Positions 1 through 9,114 are shown, counted from the stretch's first letter. The stretch: DNA of 64,000 bases from Rhizobium sp. BT04 (GCF_030053135.1 NZ_CP125652.1:4396501-4460500); one strand, 5' to 3'. Made by a program: numbers and translations. Notes: a model not told the origin generated them from the letters alone.

Positions 1-7
1 ACTTTGG

Positions 8-910
8 CTAATTTCTAAGCAAAGAGAGGGACTTAAGCTTCGCTTGAAAGGCGAGCAGGTCGTTCCAGGCCAGCCTTTTATTGACCGGTGCGGTTAACAG
101 ATCCTGCGGATGCAGGCTGGCTATGGCAGGAATGACACAGTCCGCCACGGCAATCTCCTTCCAGCGGCCGCGCAGGCCGTGGATCGTGTCGTTTTCGCCG
201 AAGAAGAAGCGGGCCGAAAAATTGCCGAGCAGCAGAATCGCCTTCGGTTCGGCCAGCGCGATCTGCCGTTCGATAAACGGGCGGCAGATGTCCATTTCCG
301 CTGCCGAGGGTGCGCGATTGCCGGGTGGCCGCCAGGGGATGACCTGCGTCAGCAAGACGCTCGAACGCGTCAGCCCGATCGCCGCTAGCATCTTGTCGAA
401 CAGCTGGCCGGATTTTCCCGAGAAGGGCGCGCCTTCGCGATCGTCTTCGGCGCCCGGCGCCGAGCCGATCACCATGATACCGCTTTCGGCATCACCGGTG
501 GCAAAGATGGTCGAGCGGGCGCTGTGCTTGAGATTACAGCCGTTGAAGGCTTCGATCGCGGTCTTGAGTTCTGCGAGCGACCGCGCCGTTTCGGCGACGA
601 AACGCGCCTGTTGCACAGCCTCGCCATCCGGAATCGCCGGTTGGGGGCCGGACGCGGCGATCGCGGCGGGCGCCGGGCGTGCTGCTACATGCGGACGCGG
701 CGGTGTCCGGCCTTCCCCGGGACCGGAACGTTCTTCGACGGAAGGTTGCGGCTGCACCTGTGTCGCCGGGCGCCGGGCAACCTTCATCGCCTCGAACTCG
801 GCGAAGCGGTCGATCGCCTCTTCTTCCAGCAGCCATTCCACGCCGGCATCCGCATGGAAATGCAGAAGCGCTGCAAGCTCGGCGGGGGAAAGGTCGTTGG
901 CGGAGATCAT
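8..910 (-). CDS. Uracil-DNA glycosylase family 4/5-like protein
   Basis: 300 aa. The C-terminal ~190 residues form a UDG superfamily domain with motif 1 GSAPG at 149-153 (GEAPG in classical family 4), the GAPFSG segment near 160-164 and the motif LHP at 266-268. The domain would excise uracil from DNA. The N-terminus holds a short helical region (1-45) and a Pro/Ala-rich linker (about 46-95), which is common in alphaproteobacterial members. Only three cysteines are visible (C125, C209, C258) and the first Cys of the usual C-x2-C pair is Phe, so the 4Fe-4S ligand set looks incomplete. Family assignment is firm; activity is inferred. Confidence 0.85.
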   Translation of the reverse strand: MISANDLSPAELAALLHFHADAGVEWLLEEEAIDRFAEFEAMKVARRPATQVQPQPSVEERSGPGEGRTPPRPHVAARPAPAAIAASGPQPAIPDGEAVQQARFVAETARSLAELKTAIEAFNGCNLKHSARSTIFATGDAESGIMVIGSAPGAEDDREGAPFSGKSGQLFDKMLAAIGLTRSSVLLTQVIPWRPPGNRAPSAAEMDICRPFIERQIALAEPKAILLLGNFSARFFFGENDTIHGLRGRWKEIAVADCVIPAIASLHPQDLLTAPVNKRLAWNDLLAFQAKLKSLSLLRN

Positions 911-978
911 CCGACAGGTTTAGCGGAGAGACTGTGGCATGGAAAGGGCAGGCGACAGATTGCCCGCCCTTGCCGGCG

Positions 979-2271
979 CTATTGCACAGTCCATTGCGCG
1001 ATGTCGTCGCGTTCGCCGATCAGCGCCAGGCCGTGGGCGATCGACAACAGCTCGCCGCCGCTCTCGATCTTGTCGCTGTCGAAGCGCTCGGTGAAAATGC
1101 GCCGCACCGCCGGCACGAAGGAGGTGCCGCCGGTCAGGAACACCTTGTCGATCTCCGACGGTTTCGTCTCGGTCTTGTCGAGCACTTCGTCGAGCGCGCC
1201 TTCAATACGGGCGAGGTCATCGACGATCCAGCTTTCGAAATCGCTGCGCTTGATCGTGCGATGGCCGCCGCGGCCGAGCGGGGCGAAATCGAACGGAGCC
1301 TCTTCGGCGGAGGAAAGCGCCATTTTCGTTGCAGAGACGGCCTGATAGAGCGGATAGCCCTCGTCATGGTCGATCAGGTCGACGAAGATCTCCAGCTTCT
1401 CTGGTTCCAGCGCCGTGCGCACCAGCTTCTTGAGATCCTCGAATTCCCGCGAGGTCTTGAAGATCGACAGCTGGTTCCAGCGGCTGAAGCTCGCATAGTA
1501 GTTTGACGGCACCTCAAGGATCTTGTCGAAGCTCTTGAAATGGCTGCCCTTGCCGATCTGCGGCGCGACGATGTTGTCGATCATGCGCGCATCGAAATGG
1601 TCGCCGGCCACACCGACACCCGAATGGCCGATCGGCGTTGCCGTCAGTTTGCCGGCCCTGCTCTCGAAGCGGATCAGCGAATAGTCCGTCGTACCGCCGC
1701 CGAAGTCGGCGACGAGCACGGTCGCATCGGACTTCAGGTTCTGCGCAAAGTAGAAGGCAGCCGCAACAGGCTCGTAGACATAATGAATTTCCGGAAAGCC
1801 GAACCGCGTCAGCGCCTCGTTGTAGCGCTGCACCGCAAGCGCCGGGTCCGGATTGGCGCCGGCGAAATGCACCGGACGGCCGGCGATGATGCGGCTGGCA
1901 TCATCGGGCCAACTCTCGCCTGCGTAATGGCGAAGGCGCCGGATGAAGATTTCCATCAGGTCTTCGAAGCTCTGCCGCTTGCCGAAGACGATTGTGCCCT
2001 GGAAGAGCGCGCTGGCCGCAAAGGTCTTGATCGACTGCAGGAAGCGGCAGTCGCCGGGATTGTCGATGAACTGGCGGATCGCCGCATGGCCCGCCTCCAC
2101 CTTCAGCGCCGAAGCGCCGAGCTGCGCGTCCTTCATGAAGGACAGCGCCGTGCGCATGCTGTCGGCCGTGCCTGCCGTGCTCGTGAACGCCATCGAGCGT
2201 GTCGCCCCGCCATCCGCCATGGCGAGAACCGTATTCGTCGTGCCGAAGTCCAAACCCAGCGCCTGAGCCAT
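979..2271 (-). CDS. Hsp70-family ATPase domain protein (YegD-like)
   Basis: 430 aa. The N-terminus carries the phosphate-1 motif GLDFGTTNT, and phosphate-2 is seen as VADFGGGTTDYSLI. FLTGGTSFVPAVR near the C-terminus is the adenosine motif of the actin/Hsp70 fold. The length fits a nucleotide-binding domain only: the substrate-binding and lid domains of DnaK (about 640 aa) are absent, as in YegD. The likely role is a specialised chaperone-like ATPase in the cytoplasm; no client can be inferred. It is transcribed alone, downstream of the RND operon and separated from it by a strong stem-loop. Its start is supported by a plausible upstream purine stretch. Confidence 0.85.
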   Translation of the reverse strand: MAQALGLDFGTTNTVLAMADGGATRSMAFTSTAGTADSMRTALSFMKDAQLGASALKVEAGHAAIRQFIDNPGDCRFLQSIKTFAASALFQGTIVFGKRQSFEDLMEIFIRRLRHYAGESWPDDASRIIAGRPVHFAGANPDPALAVQRYNEALTRFGFPEIHYVYEPVAAAFYFAQNLKSDATVLVADFGGGTTDYSLIRFESRAGKLTATPIGHSGVGVAGDHFDARMIDNIVAPQIGKGSHFKSFDKILEVPSNYYASFSRWNQLSIFKTSREFEDLKKLVRTALEPEKLEIFVDLIDHDEGYPLYQAVSATKMALSSAEEAPFDFAPLGRGGHRTIKRSDFESWIVDDLARIEGALDEVLDKTETKPSEIDKVFLTGGTSFVPAVRRIFTERFDSDKIESGGELLSIAHGLALIGERDDIAQWTVQ

Positions 2272-2409
2272 GCCCGCACCTCTTCATGCCGATTGTTATT
2301 GGAGACGGAGCGTTGCTCCGCAAGGGCGTGGGAACGCCCGGATCAAGGAGGGCGGGTGATGCCACAGAGGCGTGACACATTCAAGAGGAGCGAAAGTTGA
2401 TGTGATCGA

Positions 2410-2446
2410 GGCGCACTTCTTCTCCCGGTGAAAGAAGAAGTGCGCC
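2410..2446 (-). terminator. 14-bp perfect stem-loop after the RND operon
   Basis: Positions 2410-2423 and 2433-2446 are perfectly complementary (14 bp), with a 9-nt loop at 2424-2432. It lies between the 3' end of the RND permease (2487) and the Hsp70-like gene (start 2271). No long T-run follows, so it may act as a transcript-end or processing hairpin rather than a textbook intrinsic terminator. Confidence 0.6.
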
Positions 2447-2486
2447 GCAAGGGGCAATCGGCAATGCCGAACTCAGAGGGCCGTCA

Positions 2487-5400
2487 TCACTCGGCAGCCA
2501 TTGCCCTTGCCTCTTGTACCTGCGGCTCCTCGACCTTCTTTCCGCCGATCAGGCGGCCGAGGAAATTGCCGAAGCGGTCCATCTCGACGAAGATGACCGG
2601 GGTGATGAACAGCGTCAGCATCTGCGAGACGATCAGGCCGCCGACAACGGCGATACCGAGCGGCTGGCGCAGCTCGGAGCTTGCGCCGGTGCCGAGCGCG
2701 ATCGGCAGGGCACCGAGCAGGGCGCAGAAGGTCGTCATCATGATCGGCCGGAAGCGTCGCACGCAGGCCTCGTGGATCGCCGCCGTCGCCTTCTCGCCCG
2801 TCGTGCGCATCGTCTCCACCGCCACGTCGATCATCATGATTGCATTCTTCTTGACGATGCCGATCAGCATCAACAGGCCGATGAGGGCGATGATCGACAG
2901 GTCGAAGCCCATGATCTTCAACGCTAGCAGCGCACCGAAGGCCGCCGCCGGCAGGCCGGAGAGGATGGTGAGCGGATGGATGAAGCTTTCATAGAGCACG
3001 CCGAGCACGACATAAATGGTCAGAATGGCCGCCAGGATCAGATAGGCGGTATTGCCCTGCGACTGCTGGAAGATCTCCGCCGTGCCGCCATAGGAGGTGA
3101 AGACGTCTGCCGGAACGCTGATGTCCTTCTTGATCTGATCGATCGCCGCCGTGGCATTGCTGAGCGACACTCCTTCCGGCAGGTTGAAGGAAACCGTGGT
3201 CGAGACCAGCTGGCCCGTCTGGTTGATGGTGACCGGGCCGGTGGTGCGTTGCACATGCGCGAAGTTCGACAGCGGCACCAGGCTGCCATTGGAGGAGGCG
3301 ACACGGATCTCCGACAGCTTCTGGTCGTCCCAGGGTTTGCTGGTGTCGTATTCGACGATGACGTCGTAGCTGTCGCCGGTCGACTGGATTTCCGCAGCCG
3401 CATATCCGCTGAAGGATTCCTGCAGGGTCGTGCGAAGCGTGTCGTTGTCGATCCCGTAAGCGGCTGCCCGCTCGGTGTCGATGACGATATTGGCCTGCAG
3501 GGCGTTGTTCTGGGCGTCCGATGTCACATCGGTGAACAGGTCTCGGTCGCCACGCATCGCCGCCTGGATCTTGCCGGCCCACAGGTTGGTCTGATCGGCG
3601 CTCAGCGCCTGCACCACCAGCTGATACTGGCTGGCGGTCTGGCGGCCGCCGAAACGCAGGCTCTGGTTCGGCGTCACGAAGGCCTGCAATCCGGGGATCT
3701 TGTTGATCGCCGTGCGCAGCTCGCGCAGCGTCTGGTCAAGCGGCGGACGCTCCGTCTTGTCCTTGAGCTCGACGAACATCGAGCCGTTGTTCTGCGGTTT
3801 GTTCGGGTTGCCGCCGATCGTCGACATCACGTGATTGACCGCCGGGTTCGCCTTGACGGCGGCTGCCGCCTGCTGCTGCAGCGCCTCCATGGCGGAATAG
3901 GAAATGTCCTGCCGCGCCTGGGTGCTGACCGTCAGGCGGCCGATATCTTCCTGCGGGAAGAAGCTCGTCGGCAGCGTCATGAAGAAATAGACCGTCAGCG
4001 CCACCGAGCCGAGGAAAACCCCGAGGATCGTCAGGCGATGCTGCAGGCACCAGCCGACCGCCCTGTCATAGCCGTTGAGCGTCCGCTCGAAGCCGGCATC
4101 GAAGATGCGGATGAGGAGCGGCGGGCGGCTGTGATTGTTGGAGAGCCGCGAGCCGAGCATCGGCGTCACGGTCAGCGAGACGATCGCCGACGAGATGATG
4201 GCGATGGCGACCACCATGCCGAATTCGTTGAATACCCGGCCGACGACGCCGCCCATCAGCAGGATCGGGATGAACACCGCGATCAGCGAAACCGACATGG
4301 AAATGATGGTGTAGCTGACTTCGCCGGCACCCTTGATCGCCGCTTCCCGCACCGGCATGCCTTCCTCGACATGGCGCAGGATGTTTTCGAGCATGACGAT
4401 CGCGTCGTCCACCACCAGCCCCACCGCGAGCGTCAGCCCGAGCAGCGAGATGTTGTCGATGCTGTAGCCGAGCACATACATCATGCCGAAGGTCGAGATC
4501 AGCGATAGCGGAACGGCAAGTCCCGGAATGATCGTTGCCGTGGCATGGCCGGTGAAGAGGTAGATGACCAGGACGACGAGACCGATCGTCAGCAGCAGCG
4601 TGAATTTCACGTCGGCAATGGCGGCGCGAATCGGTTTTGCGGCATCGTTCATGACGATGGTGTTGACCGAAGGCGGAATTTCCGCGTGCAGCTGCGGCAG
4701 CTTGGCGTTGATCGCATCGACGACATCGACGGTGTTGGCATCCGGCTGACGCTGGATGGCGAGAATGATGCCGCGCTGGCCGTCATACCAGCTGCCGGTA
4801 TACTGGTTCTCGACACTGTCCTGCACTTCGGCGATATCGCCAAGGTGAATCGGCGCGCCGTTCGGATTGGCAATGACCAGCGAGCGGAATTGCTCTGCGT
4901 TGGTGCGCTGCGTATTCGCCGTGATGGTCATGCTCTGCGAATTGTTCTGCAGCGTGCCGACAGGCTGCTGGCTGTTGGCCGCAGACAGCGCCTTGTTGAC
5001 GGTATCGATGCCGATGCCGCGGGTCAAAAGCTTGTTGGGATCGACCTCGACGCGCACGGCATAGGTCTGCGCACCGTAGACGCTGACCTGGGCAACGCCC
5101 GGAAGTGTCGACAGCGACGGCGAGATGATGTCCTCGGCGATCTCGTCGAGCTTGCTGCGCGGCAGGGTGTTGCTCTGCACCGAGAGCAACATGACAGGCG
5201 CGTCGGCCGGGTTGGTCTTGCGGTAGCTCGGCGGCGTCGTCAGATTGTCGGGCAGTTGCCGGGTCGCATGCGAGATCGCCGCCTGGACGTCGGCTGCAGC
5301 CGCGTCGATATCGCGGTTGAGATCGAACTGCAGCACGATGCTGCTGCTGCCGAGCGAGCTCGATGCGCTGATTTCGCTGATCCCGGGAATGGTCTCGAAC

Positions 5401-5606
5401 TGCTTGATCAGCGGTGTCGCAACCGACGTCGCCATCGTCTGCGGCGAGGCGCCGCTCAACTGTGCCGAAACGTTGATAGTGGGAAAATCGACCTGTGGCA
5501 GGGCTGCGACCGGGACGAGCTGGTAACCGGCAAGGCCGGCCAGAATGACGCCGATGGCAAGCAGCGTCGTCGCGACGGGGCGCTGGATACAGAAATTGGG
5601 GATCAT
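2487..5606 (-). CDS. RND efflux transporter, inner-membrane permease (HAE1/MdtB-C type)
   Basis: 1039 aa, the normal length for the AcrB/MdtB/MdtC family. It would be a proton-driven drug/solute exporter in the inner membrane working with the adaptor encoded just upstream. The first transmembrane segment is at about 13-31, the conserved proton-relay Asp pair is visible at D400-D401 in TM4 (GLVVDDAIVMLEN), and the large periplasmic loops and C-terminal TM cluster are present. Its start codon overlaps the adaptor stop by 4 bp (ATGA), so the two are translationally coupled. No outer-membrane factor gene is adjacent, so a TolC-type protein encoded elsewhere must be used. Confidence 0.95.
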   Translation of the reverse strand: MIPNFCIQRPVATTLLAIGVILAGLAGYQLVPVAALPQVDFPTINVSAQLSGASPQTMATSVATPLIKQFETIPGISEISASSSLGSSSIVLQFDLNRDIDAAAADVQAAISHATRQLPDNLTTPPSYRKTNPADAPVMLLSVQSNTLPRSKLDEIAEDIISPSLSTLPGVAQVSVYGAQTYAVRVEVDPNKLLTRGIGIDTVNKALSAANSQQPVGTLQNNSQSMTITANTQRTNAEQFRSLVIANPNGAPIHLGDIAEVQDSVENQYTGSWYDGQRGIILAIQRQPDANTVDVVDAINAKLPQLHAEIPPSVNTIVMNDAAKPIRAAIADVKFTLLLTIGLVVLVIYLFTGHATATIIPGLAVPLSLISTFGMMYVLGYSIDNISLLGLTLAVGLVVDDAIVMLENILRHVEEGMPVREAAIKGAGEVSYTIISMSVSLIAVFIPILLMGGVVGRVFNEFGMVVAIAIISSAIVSLTVTPMLGSRLSNNHSRPPLLIRIFDAGFERTLNGYDRAVGWCLQHRLTILGVFLGSVALTVYFFMTLPTSFFPQEDIGRLTVSTQARQDISYSAMEALQQQAAAAVKANPAVNHVMSTIGGNPNKPQNNGSMFVELKDKTERPPLDQTLRELRTAINKIPGLQAFVTPNQSLRFGGRQTASQYQLVVQALSADQTNLWAGKIQAAMRGDRDLFTDVTSDAQNNALQANIVIDTERAAAYGIDNDTLRTTLQESFSGYAAAEIQSTGDSYDVIVEYDTSKPWDDQKLSEIRVASSNGSLVPLSNFAHVQRTTGPVTINQTGQLVSTTVSFNLPEGVSLSNATAAIDQIKKDISVPADVFTSYGGTAEIFQQSQGNTAYLILAAILTIYVVLGVLYESFIHPLTILSGLPAAAFGALLALKIMGFDLSIIALIGLLMLIGIVKKNAIMMIDVAVETMRTTGEKATAAIHEACVRRFRPIMMTTFCALLGALPIALGTGASSELRQPLGIAVVGGLIVSQMLTLFITPVIFVEMDRFGNFLGRLIGGKKVEEPQVQEARAMAAE

Positions 5607-6925
5607 TGCTGAGCTCCCACCGCGATCGTCTCGGATTGCTGCTGCCGAGGCTCTTCGGCGGAAGCGACATCAAGCGCCTTTTCGTCGAACTGCTCGTTGA
5701 TCGCCTGCTCGTCGCTGAGCTGGCCCTGGCCCTCGACGACGACATGATCGCCGGCCTGAAGGCCCGATTCGATGGCGGTGAAGCCGCCATTGGCGCGGGC
5801 GATAGTGACCGGCGTCAGATGTGATTTGCCGTCCTTGGCGACGAAGGCGAGGAAACCGTCGGGGCCGGGGCTGACGGCAACCGTCGGCACGACCACCTGC
5901 TGTTCGTCATTGTCGAAATGTACCACGATGTTGACCGACTGGCCGGGCCAGAGCGCGCCGGAGGCATTCTCGAATTTCGCCTTGGCGAGGATCGTGCCCG
6001 AGGCGGTGTCGACCGTGTTGTCGTAGAAGCTGATCTCGCCCTTCCTGACCTGCCCCTTGGTGGACGCGGGAACCGTGCTGACCTCGACCGGACCGGCTGC
6101 CAGGGCTTTTTTCAGCACACGCAGATAGCGTTCCTGCAGGTGGAATTTCACATAGATCGGATCGTATTTGGCGATGGTGACGATTGCCGAGCCGGCATTG
6201 AGGAAGGCGCCCTTGCTGATGGCGATATCGCCGAGCCGGCCGTCGAAGGGCGCGCGGATGTCGGTGTTTTCGAGGATGATCTGATCGGAGGCAAGGGACG
6301 CCTTGTCGGCATCGACCGTGGCGGCTGCGGTATCGCGGGCGGCGACCGCTTGGTCGAGGCTCTGCTGGGTGCCGGCCTTCTGGTTGAAGAGATCCTGCGC
6401 GCGTGTCAATGCGGTCTCTGATTCCGCAAGGGTTGCCGTGTCGCGCACGATCATCGCATTGTCCTTGTCGACAGCCGCCTTGGCCGTCCGGTCGTCCAGC
6501 TTGGCGATCAGATCGCCGGCTTTGACGGTCGCCCCATCCTGCGCATTGATGCTGACGATCAGGCCCTGTTCCTGTGCGGCGATGGTCGTGTTGTCATCGG
6601 CATCGGCCCAGCCGGAAGCGGTCACATCCATCGGCAGCGTCGTTTTCACCGCCGCGACTGTTTTGACGACGGTCGGGCCGCCGCCGCCACGTCTGCGCCC
6701 GCCGCCCTGCTGTTGCCCACCGTTCTGCGCCTGATCGCCCTGTGCCTGATCACCATGGGCCTGATCACCATGGTCTTGCTGCCCGCCGCCATTGCCGCCG
6801 GCCGGCTGCTTGATGAACTGCGAGAGGTAGGGAATGCGGGAGGCATAGGGGAGCAGATTCCCGGATTGCCAGACGCCGACGGCGGCAACTGCGATAATGC
6901 TGACGGTGATCCAAAATTTCTTCAT
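5603..6925 (-). CDS. RND efflux periplasmic adaptor (membrane fusion protein)
   Basis: 440 aa. An N-terminal membrane anchor (about 5-20) is followed by a low-complexity Gly/Gln/His/Asp linker at about 42-83 that contains three GDQA units. After it come the lipoyl/barrel-sandwich half motifs, an alpha-hairpin (about 150-230) and a beta-barrel/MP domain ending near 400. It would bridge the RND permease to an outer-membrane channel. It is the first gene of the operon, 4-bp overlapped with the permease. The repeat-rich linker is unusually long for the family and is the main oddity. Confidence 0.93.
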   Translation of the reverse strand: MKKFWITVSIIAVAAVGVWQSGNLLPYASRIPYLSQFIKQPAGGNGGGQQDHGDQAHGDQAQGDQAQNGGQQQGGGRRRGGGGPTVVKTVAAVKTTLPMDVTASGWADADDNTTIAAQEQGLIVSINAQDGATVKAGDLIAKLDDRTAKAAVDKDNAMIVRDTATLAESETALTRAQDLFNQKAGTQQSLDQAVAARDTAAATVDADKASLASDQIILENTDIRAPFDGRLGDIAISKGAFLNAGSAIVTIAKYDPIYVKFHLQERYLRVLKKALAAGPVEVSTVPASTKGQVRKGEISFYDNTVDTASGTILAKAKFENASGALWPGQSVNIVVHFDNDEQQVVVPTVAVSPGPDGFLAFVAKDGKSHLTPVTIARANGGFTAIESGLQAGDHVVVEGQGQLSDEQAINEQFDEKALDVASAEEPRQQQSETIAVGAQQ

Positions 6926-7070
6926 GGGCGAGACCGGTTTTTGGGCAAGGTTGCGGGGGCAAGGTTGCGAATTTTATGCCCTGATAGAGCCGCTTATATT
7001 GCGGCGCAAAAAAGACATAATTCCCGGTTCGCGATCACTAAGTGGTTATAACGGCTTAAATTTTTGTAAT

Positions 7071-7088
7071 GAATATTCCGTAATATTC
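7071..7088. promoter_or_regulatory. Perfect palindrome, candidate repressor operator
   Basis: GAATATT-CCGT-AATATTC: 7-bp perfect arms around a 4-bp spacer. It lies about 145 bp upstream of the RND adaptor start and about 140 bp upstream of the APH-like gene. Its size and symmetry suit a TetR- or MarR-type dimer, but the cognate regulator is unknown. Confidence 0.4.
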
Positions 7089-7091
7089 AAA

Positions 7092-7105
7092 CTATACTAA
7101 TATAG
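7092..7105. promoter_or_regulatory. Second adjacent palindrome
   Basis: CTATA-CTAA-TATAG, 5-bp perfect arms, three bases after the larger palindrome and with a similar 4-bp spacer. It could be a second operator half or simply overlap a -10 region (TATACT is contained in it). Confidence 0.3.
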
Positions 7106-7230
7106 ACCCAGAGTAACTCGATGCCGTTCGACGGCGCTGGGGCAGGCGGCTCACGACGAGACGATATCAACCCCGCAAGCCGTCGATTGCGCGGGGAAAA
7201 ACAGGGAAAAACCAAAGAAGGCAGGTCGCC

Positions 7231-8109
7231 ATGACCGAGTTGAACGCCAGCGAATTTCGCACTCTCATAACCAGCGTGTTTCCTGAACTCACGGCCTCCG
7301 TCTTCAAGCTGGCGGCGAAGAGCTGGGATTCACTTGCCGTCGACGTCGACGACACGCTGATCTTCAAGTTTCCCCGCCATCCGGGCGCGGAACGAGCACT
7401 TGTGAAGGAAGCCGCCTTGCTCGACATCATCAGGCCGTCGCTGTCGATCGCGGTTCCCGACATGCGCATTCATGACGGGCCGCCGATCTTCTCCAGCCAT
7501 GCCAAGCTCGAAGGCGAACATCTGATTGCCGAAGATTACGATGCGCTTCGCGAAGGCGATCGTCAGCACCTCGCCGAAGATCTCGCCCGTTTTTACGCCG
7601 AGCTGCACGTGCTCGATGCCGATCGCATAAGGTCGGCCGGCGCCGGGCCGATCCAGGCCTGGCAATCGTCGGATGCGGTGCGAACGAAGGCCTTGCCGCT
7701 GCTGCCGCCCGAGATCGGCAGCTTTGCACAGGCCATTATTTCCGATTTCGAAGCCTTGCCGCCCGATCCCCACGGCAAGACCTACGGCTTCTTCGACGGT
7801 CATGGCTGGAACATGGCGTTCGACCATGCACAAAAGCGGCTGAACGGCATTTATGATTTTGCCGATTCAGGCTTTGGGCCGTTGCACCAGGAATTCATCT
7901 ATTCGAACTTCATCTCGCCCGATCTGACCGCCCGCATCGTATCGGCCTATGAAATGCTGACCGGACGCAAGCTCGACCGGCGGCGCATTGCGATCTTGAC
8001 GGGCTTCCATCGTCTTTCCGAACTCGCCGAGCTTGCGGACGATCCGGCCCATGTCGAATTGATGGTGCGAAATGTTGCGACATGGGCCGCCGCCGCCCAC
8101 GTCGCCTGA
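7231..8109 (+). CDS. Aminoglycoside phosphotransferase (APH)-fold kinase
   Basis: 292 aa. The C-terminal lobe shows the catalytic loop as FFDGHGWN: the catalytic Asp and the Asn five residues later are kept, but the usual His before the Asp is Phe. The Mg-binding segment is DFADSGFGP. The N-lobe ATP-binding region contains IFKFPRHP with the presumed Lys. Family members phosphorylate aminoglycosides or other small hydroxylated substrates (homoserine, choline, sugars), so the substrate cannot be assigned. It stands alone, and its ATG at 7231 follows a purine-rich AGAAGGCAGG. Confidence 0.85.
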   Translation: MTELNASEFRTLITSVFPELTASVFKLAAKSWDSLAVDVDDTLIFKFPRHPGAERALVKEAALLDIIRPSLSIAVPDMRIHDGPPIFSSHAKLEGEHLIAEDYDALREGDRQHLAEDLARFYAELHVLDADRIRSAGAGPIQAWQSSDAVRTKALPLLPPEIGSFAQAIISDFEALPPDPHGKTYGFFDGHGWNMAFDHAQKRLNGIYDFADSGFGPLHQEFIYSNFISPDLTARIVSAYEMLTGRKLDRRRIAILTGFHRLSELAELADDPAHVELMVRNVATWAAAAHVA

Positions 8110-8119
8110 GGCGCAGCCG

Positions 8120-8908
8120 TCAGACGGATCGTGCCGCGCCGCCGTCGCAGCGGATTAGCGAGCCGGTGATGTAGCTTGCCGGCTGGCTGCAGAGGAAGGC
8201 GGCCGTTGCGGCAAATTCCTCCACCCTGCCGTAGCGGCCGACCGGAATGCGCGCTTCCTTGTCGGCACGGACCTCTTCGAGGCTCTTGCCCGTCCGCTTT
8301 GCCGCCGCCCCGTCGAGATCGTCGAGCCGTGCGGTCAGGATGCTGCCCGGCAAGAGCAGGTTGGTGGTAACGCCGAAACCCGCCACCTCCGAGGCAAGTG
8401 TCTTGCTCCAGCCGGCCAGGGCAGGGCGCAGCGTATTCGACAGCGCCAGATTGGCGATCGGTTCGATCACGCCGGAGGAGGCCACCGTCAGGATGCGGCC
8501 CCAGCCCTGCGCCTTCATGCCGGGCAGCAGCGCATTGGTGAGGGTAATCACGCGGGCGACCATGGAGAGGAAATAGATCTCGAGTTTTTCGCCCGTCATG
8601 TCCTCGGTCGTGCCGGGCGTCGGCCCGCCGGTATTGTTGACGAGGATATCGAGCCCGCCGAACTTCTCCTTCACCGCCGCCGTCACCGTCTCGACGAACC
8701 GTTCATCGCCGAGGTCGGCCCAGATCCAGTCGGCCCGGCCTTTGCTTTCGCTGTTGATCGCCTTGCAATTGGCCTCCAGTTGCTCGCCACTGCGTCCGCA
8801 GAGCAGCACGTTTGCGCCTTCGCGCGCCAGTGCCGCGGCGATGCCGAGACCGAGACCACGCGAGGAGGCGAGGACGAGCGCGCGTTTGCCTGTGATGCCG
8901 AGATCCAT
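8120..8908 (-). CDS. Short-chain dehydrogenase/reductase family protein
   Basis: 262 aa from the ATG at 8908, chosen because GGAGG precedes it at good spacing; a longer in-frame reading from 8956 runs into an intergenic repeat. The cofactor motif is ASSRGLGLG near residue 14, and NNTGG is in place of NNAG. The usual YxxxK catalytic pair is not visible: the aligned segment reads LALSNTLRPALAGW, typical of a divergent SDR subgroup in which catalysis is altered. The C-terminus carries the family ending ITGSLIRCDGGAARS. Probably an oxidoreductase or pseudo-enzyme of unknown substrate. Confidence 0.85.
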   Translation of the reverse strand: MDLGITGKRALVLASSRGLGLGIAAALAREGANVLLCGRSGEQLEANCKAINSESKGRADWIWADLGDERFVETVTAAVKEKFGGLDILVNNTGGPTPGTTEDMTGEKLEIYFLSMVARVITLTNALLPGMKAQGWGRILTVASSGVIEPIANLALSNTLRPALAGWSKTLASEVAGFGVTTNLLLPGSILTARLDDLDGAAAKRTGKSLEEVRADKEARIPVGRYGRVEEFAATAAFLCSQPASYITGSLIRCDGGAARSV

Positions 8909-8925
8909 GATTGTCCTCCAATATC

Positions 8926-9031
8926 TCCAGAGCATTTCCGTTTTTCTTCGAATCACGAAAAGGCTCTATCTCTTTGTTTTCGCGCAACTCCGGACGGAAA
9001 ACCGCTTCACACTTTTCCCGGAATTGCTCCA
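8926..9031. repeat. Rhizobial intergenic palindromic repeat
   Basis: About 106 bp whose ends are imperfect inverted repeats (AGAGCATTTCCG at 8929-8940; CGGAATTGCTCC at 9019-9030). It has an internal inverted repeat AGAGC/GCTCT and a CGGACGGAAAACCG core. From memory, closely similar sequence is common between genes in Rhizobium genomes. It is wedged between the SDR and ETF-QO genes and inflates the upstream ORF reading of the SDR. Confidence 0.6.
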
Positions 9032-9098
9032 GGCGATGTATAAGGCGCAAGTGGCGGAAAAGGAAAGGGAGCGTGATCGGTTCGGCAACGTTTGAGAA

Positions 9099-9114
9099 TT
9101 GACGTTAACGTAAA
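9099..9114. promoter_or_regulatory. LiuR-like (MerR family) operator upstream of ETF-QO
   Basis: TTGACGTTAACGTAAA contains the palindromic core ACGTTAACGT and resembles the binding motif described for LiuR, the MerR-family regulator of branched-chain amino-acid and fatty-acid breakdown in proteobacteria. ETF-QO is a known type of LiuR target. It sits about 145 bp before the start codon and also provides a TTGACG -35-like box. The match is from memory of the motif, not a scored search. Confidence 0.5.

Larger units (their letters stand above)
6926..7230. other. Divergent intergenic region, RND operon / APH-like gene
   Basis: About 305 bp with no credible gene. The part proximal to 7050-7110 is strikingly AT-rich compared with its surroundings and contains two adjacent perfect palindromes (listed separately), suggesting a shared divergent promoter with an operator. 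No regulator gene adjoins it. Confidence 0.6.

Noticed and set aside
2976..4508. Long + strand frame antisense to the RND permease
   Set aside because: Arg/Asp/His-rich composition typical of a shadow frame of a GC-rich gene; the permease is certain.
8908..8956. Upstream start of the SDR gene
   Set aside because: The extra 16 codons lie in an intergenic repeat, and GGAGG supports the ATG at 8908.
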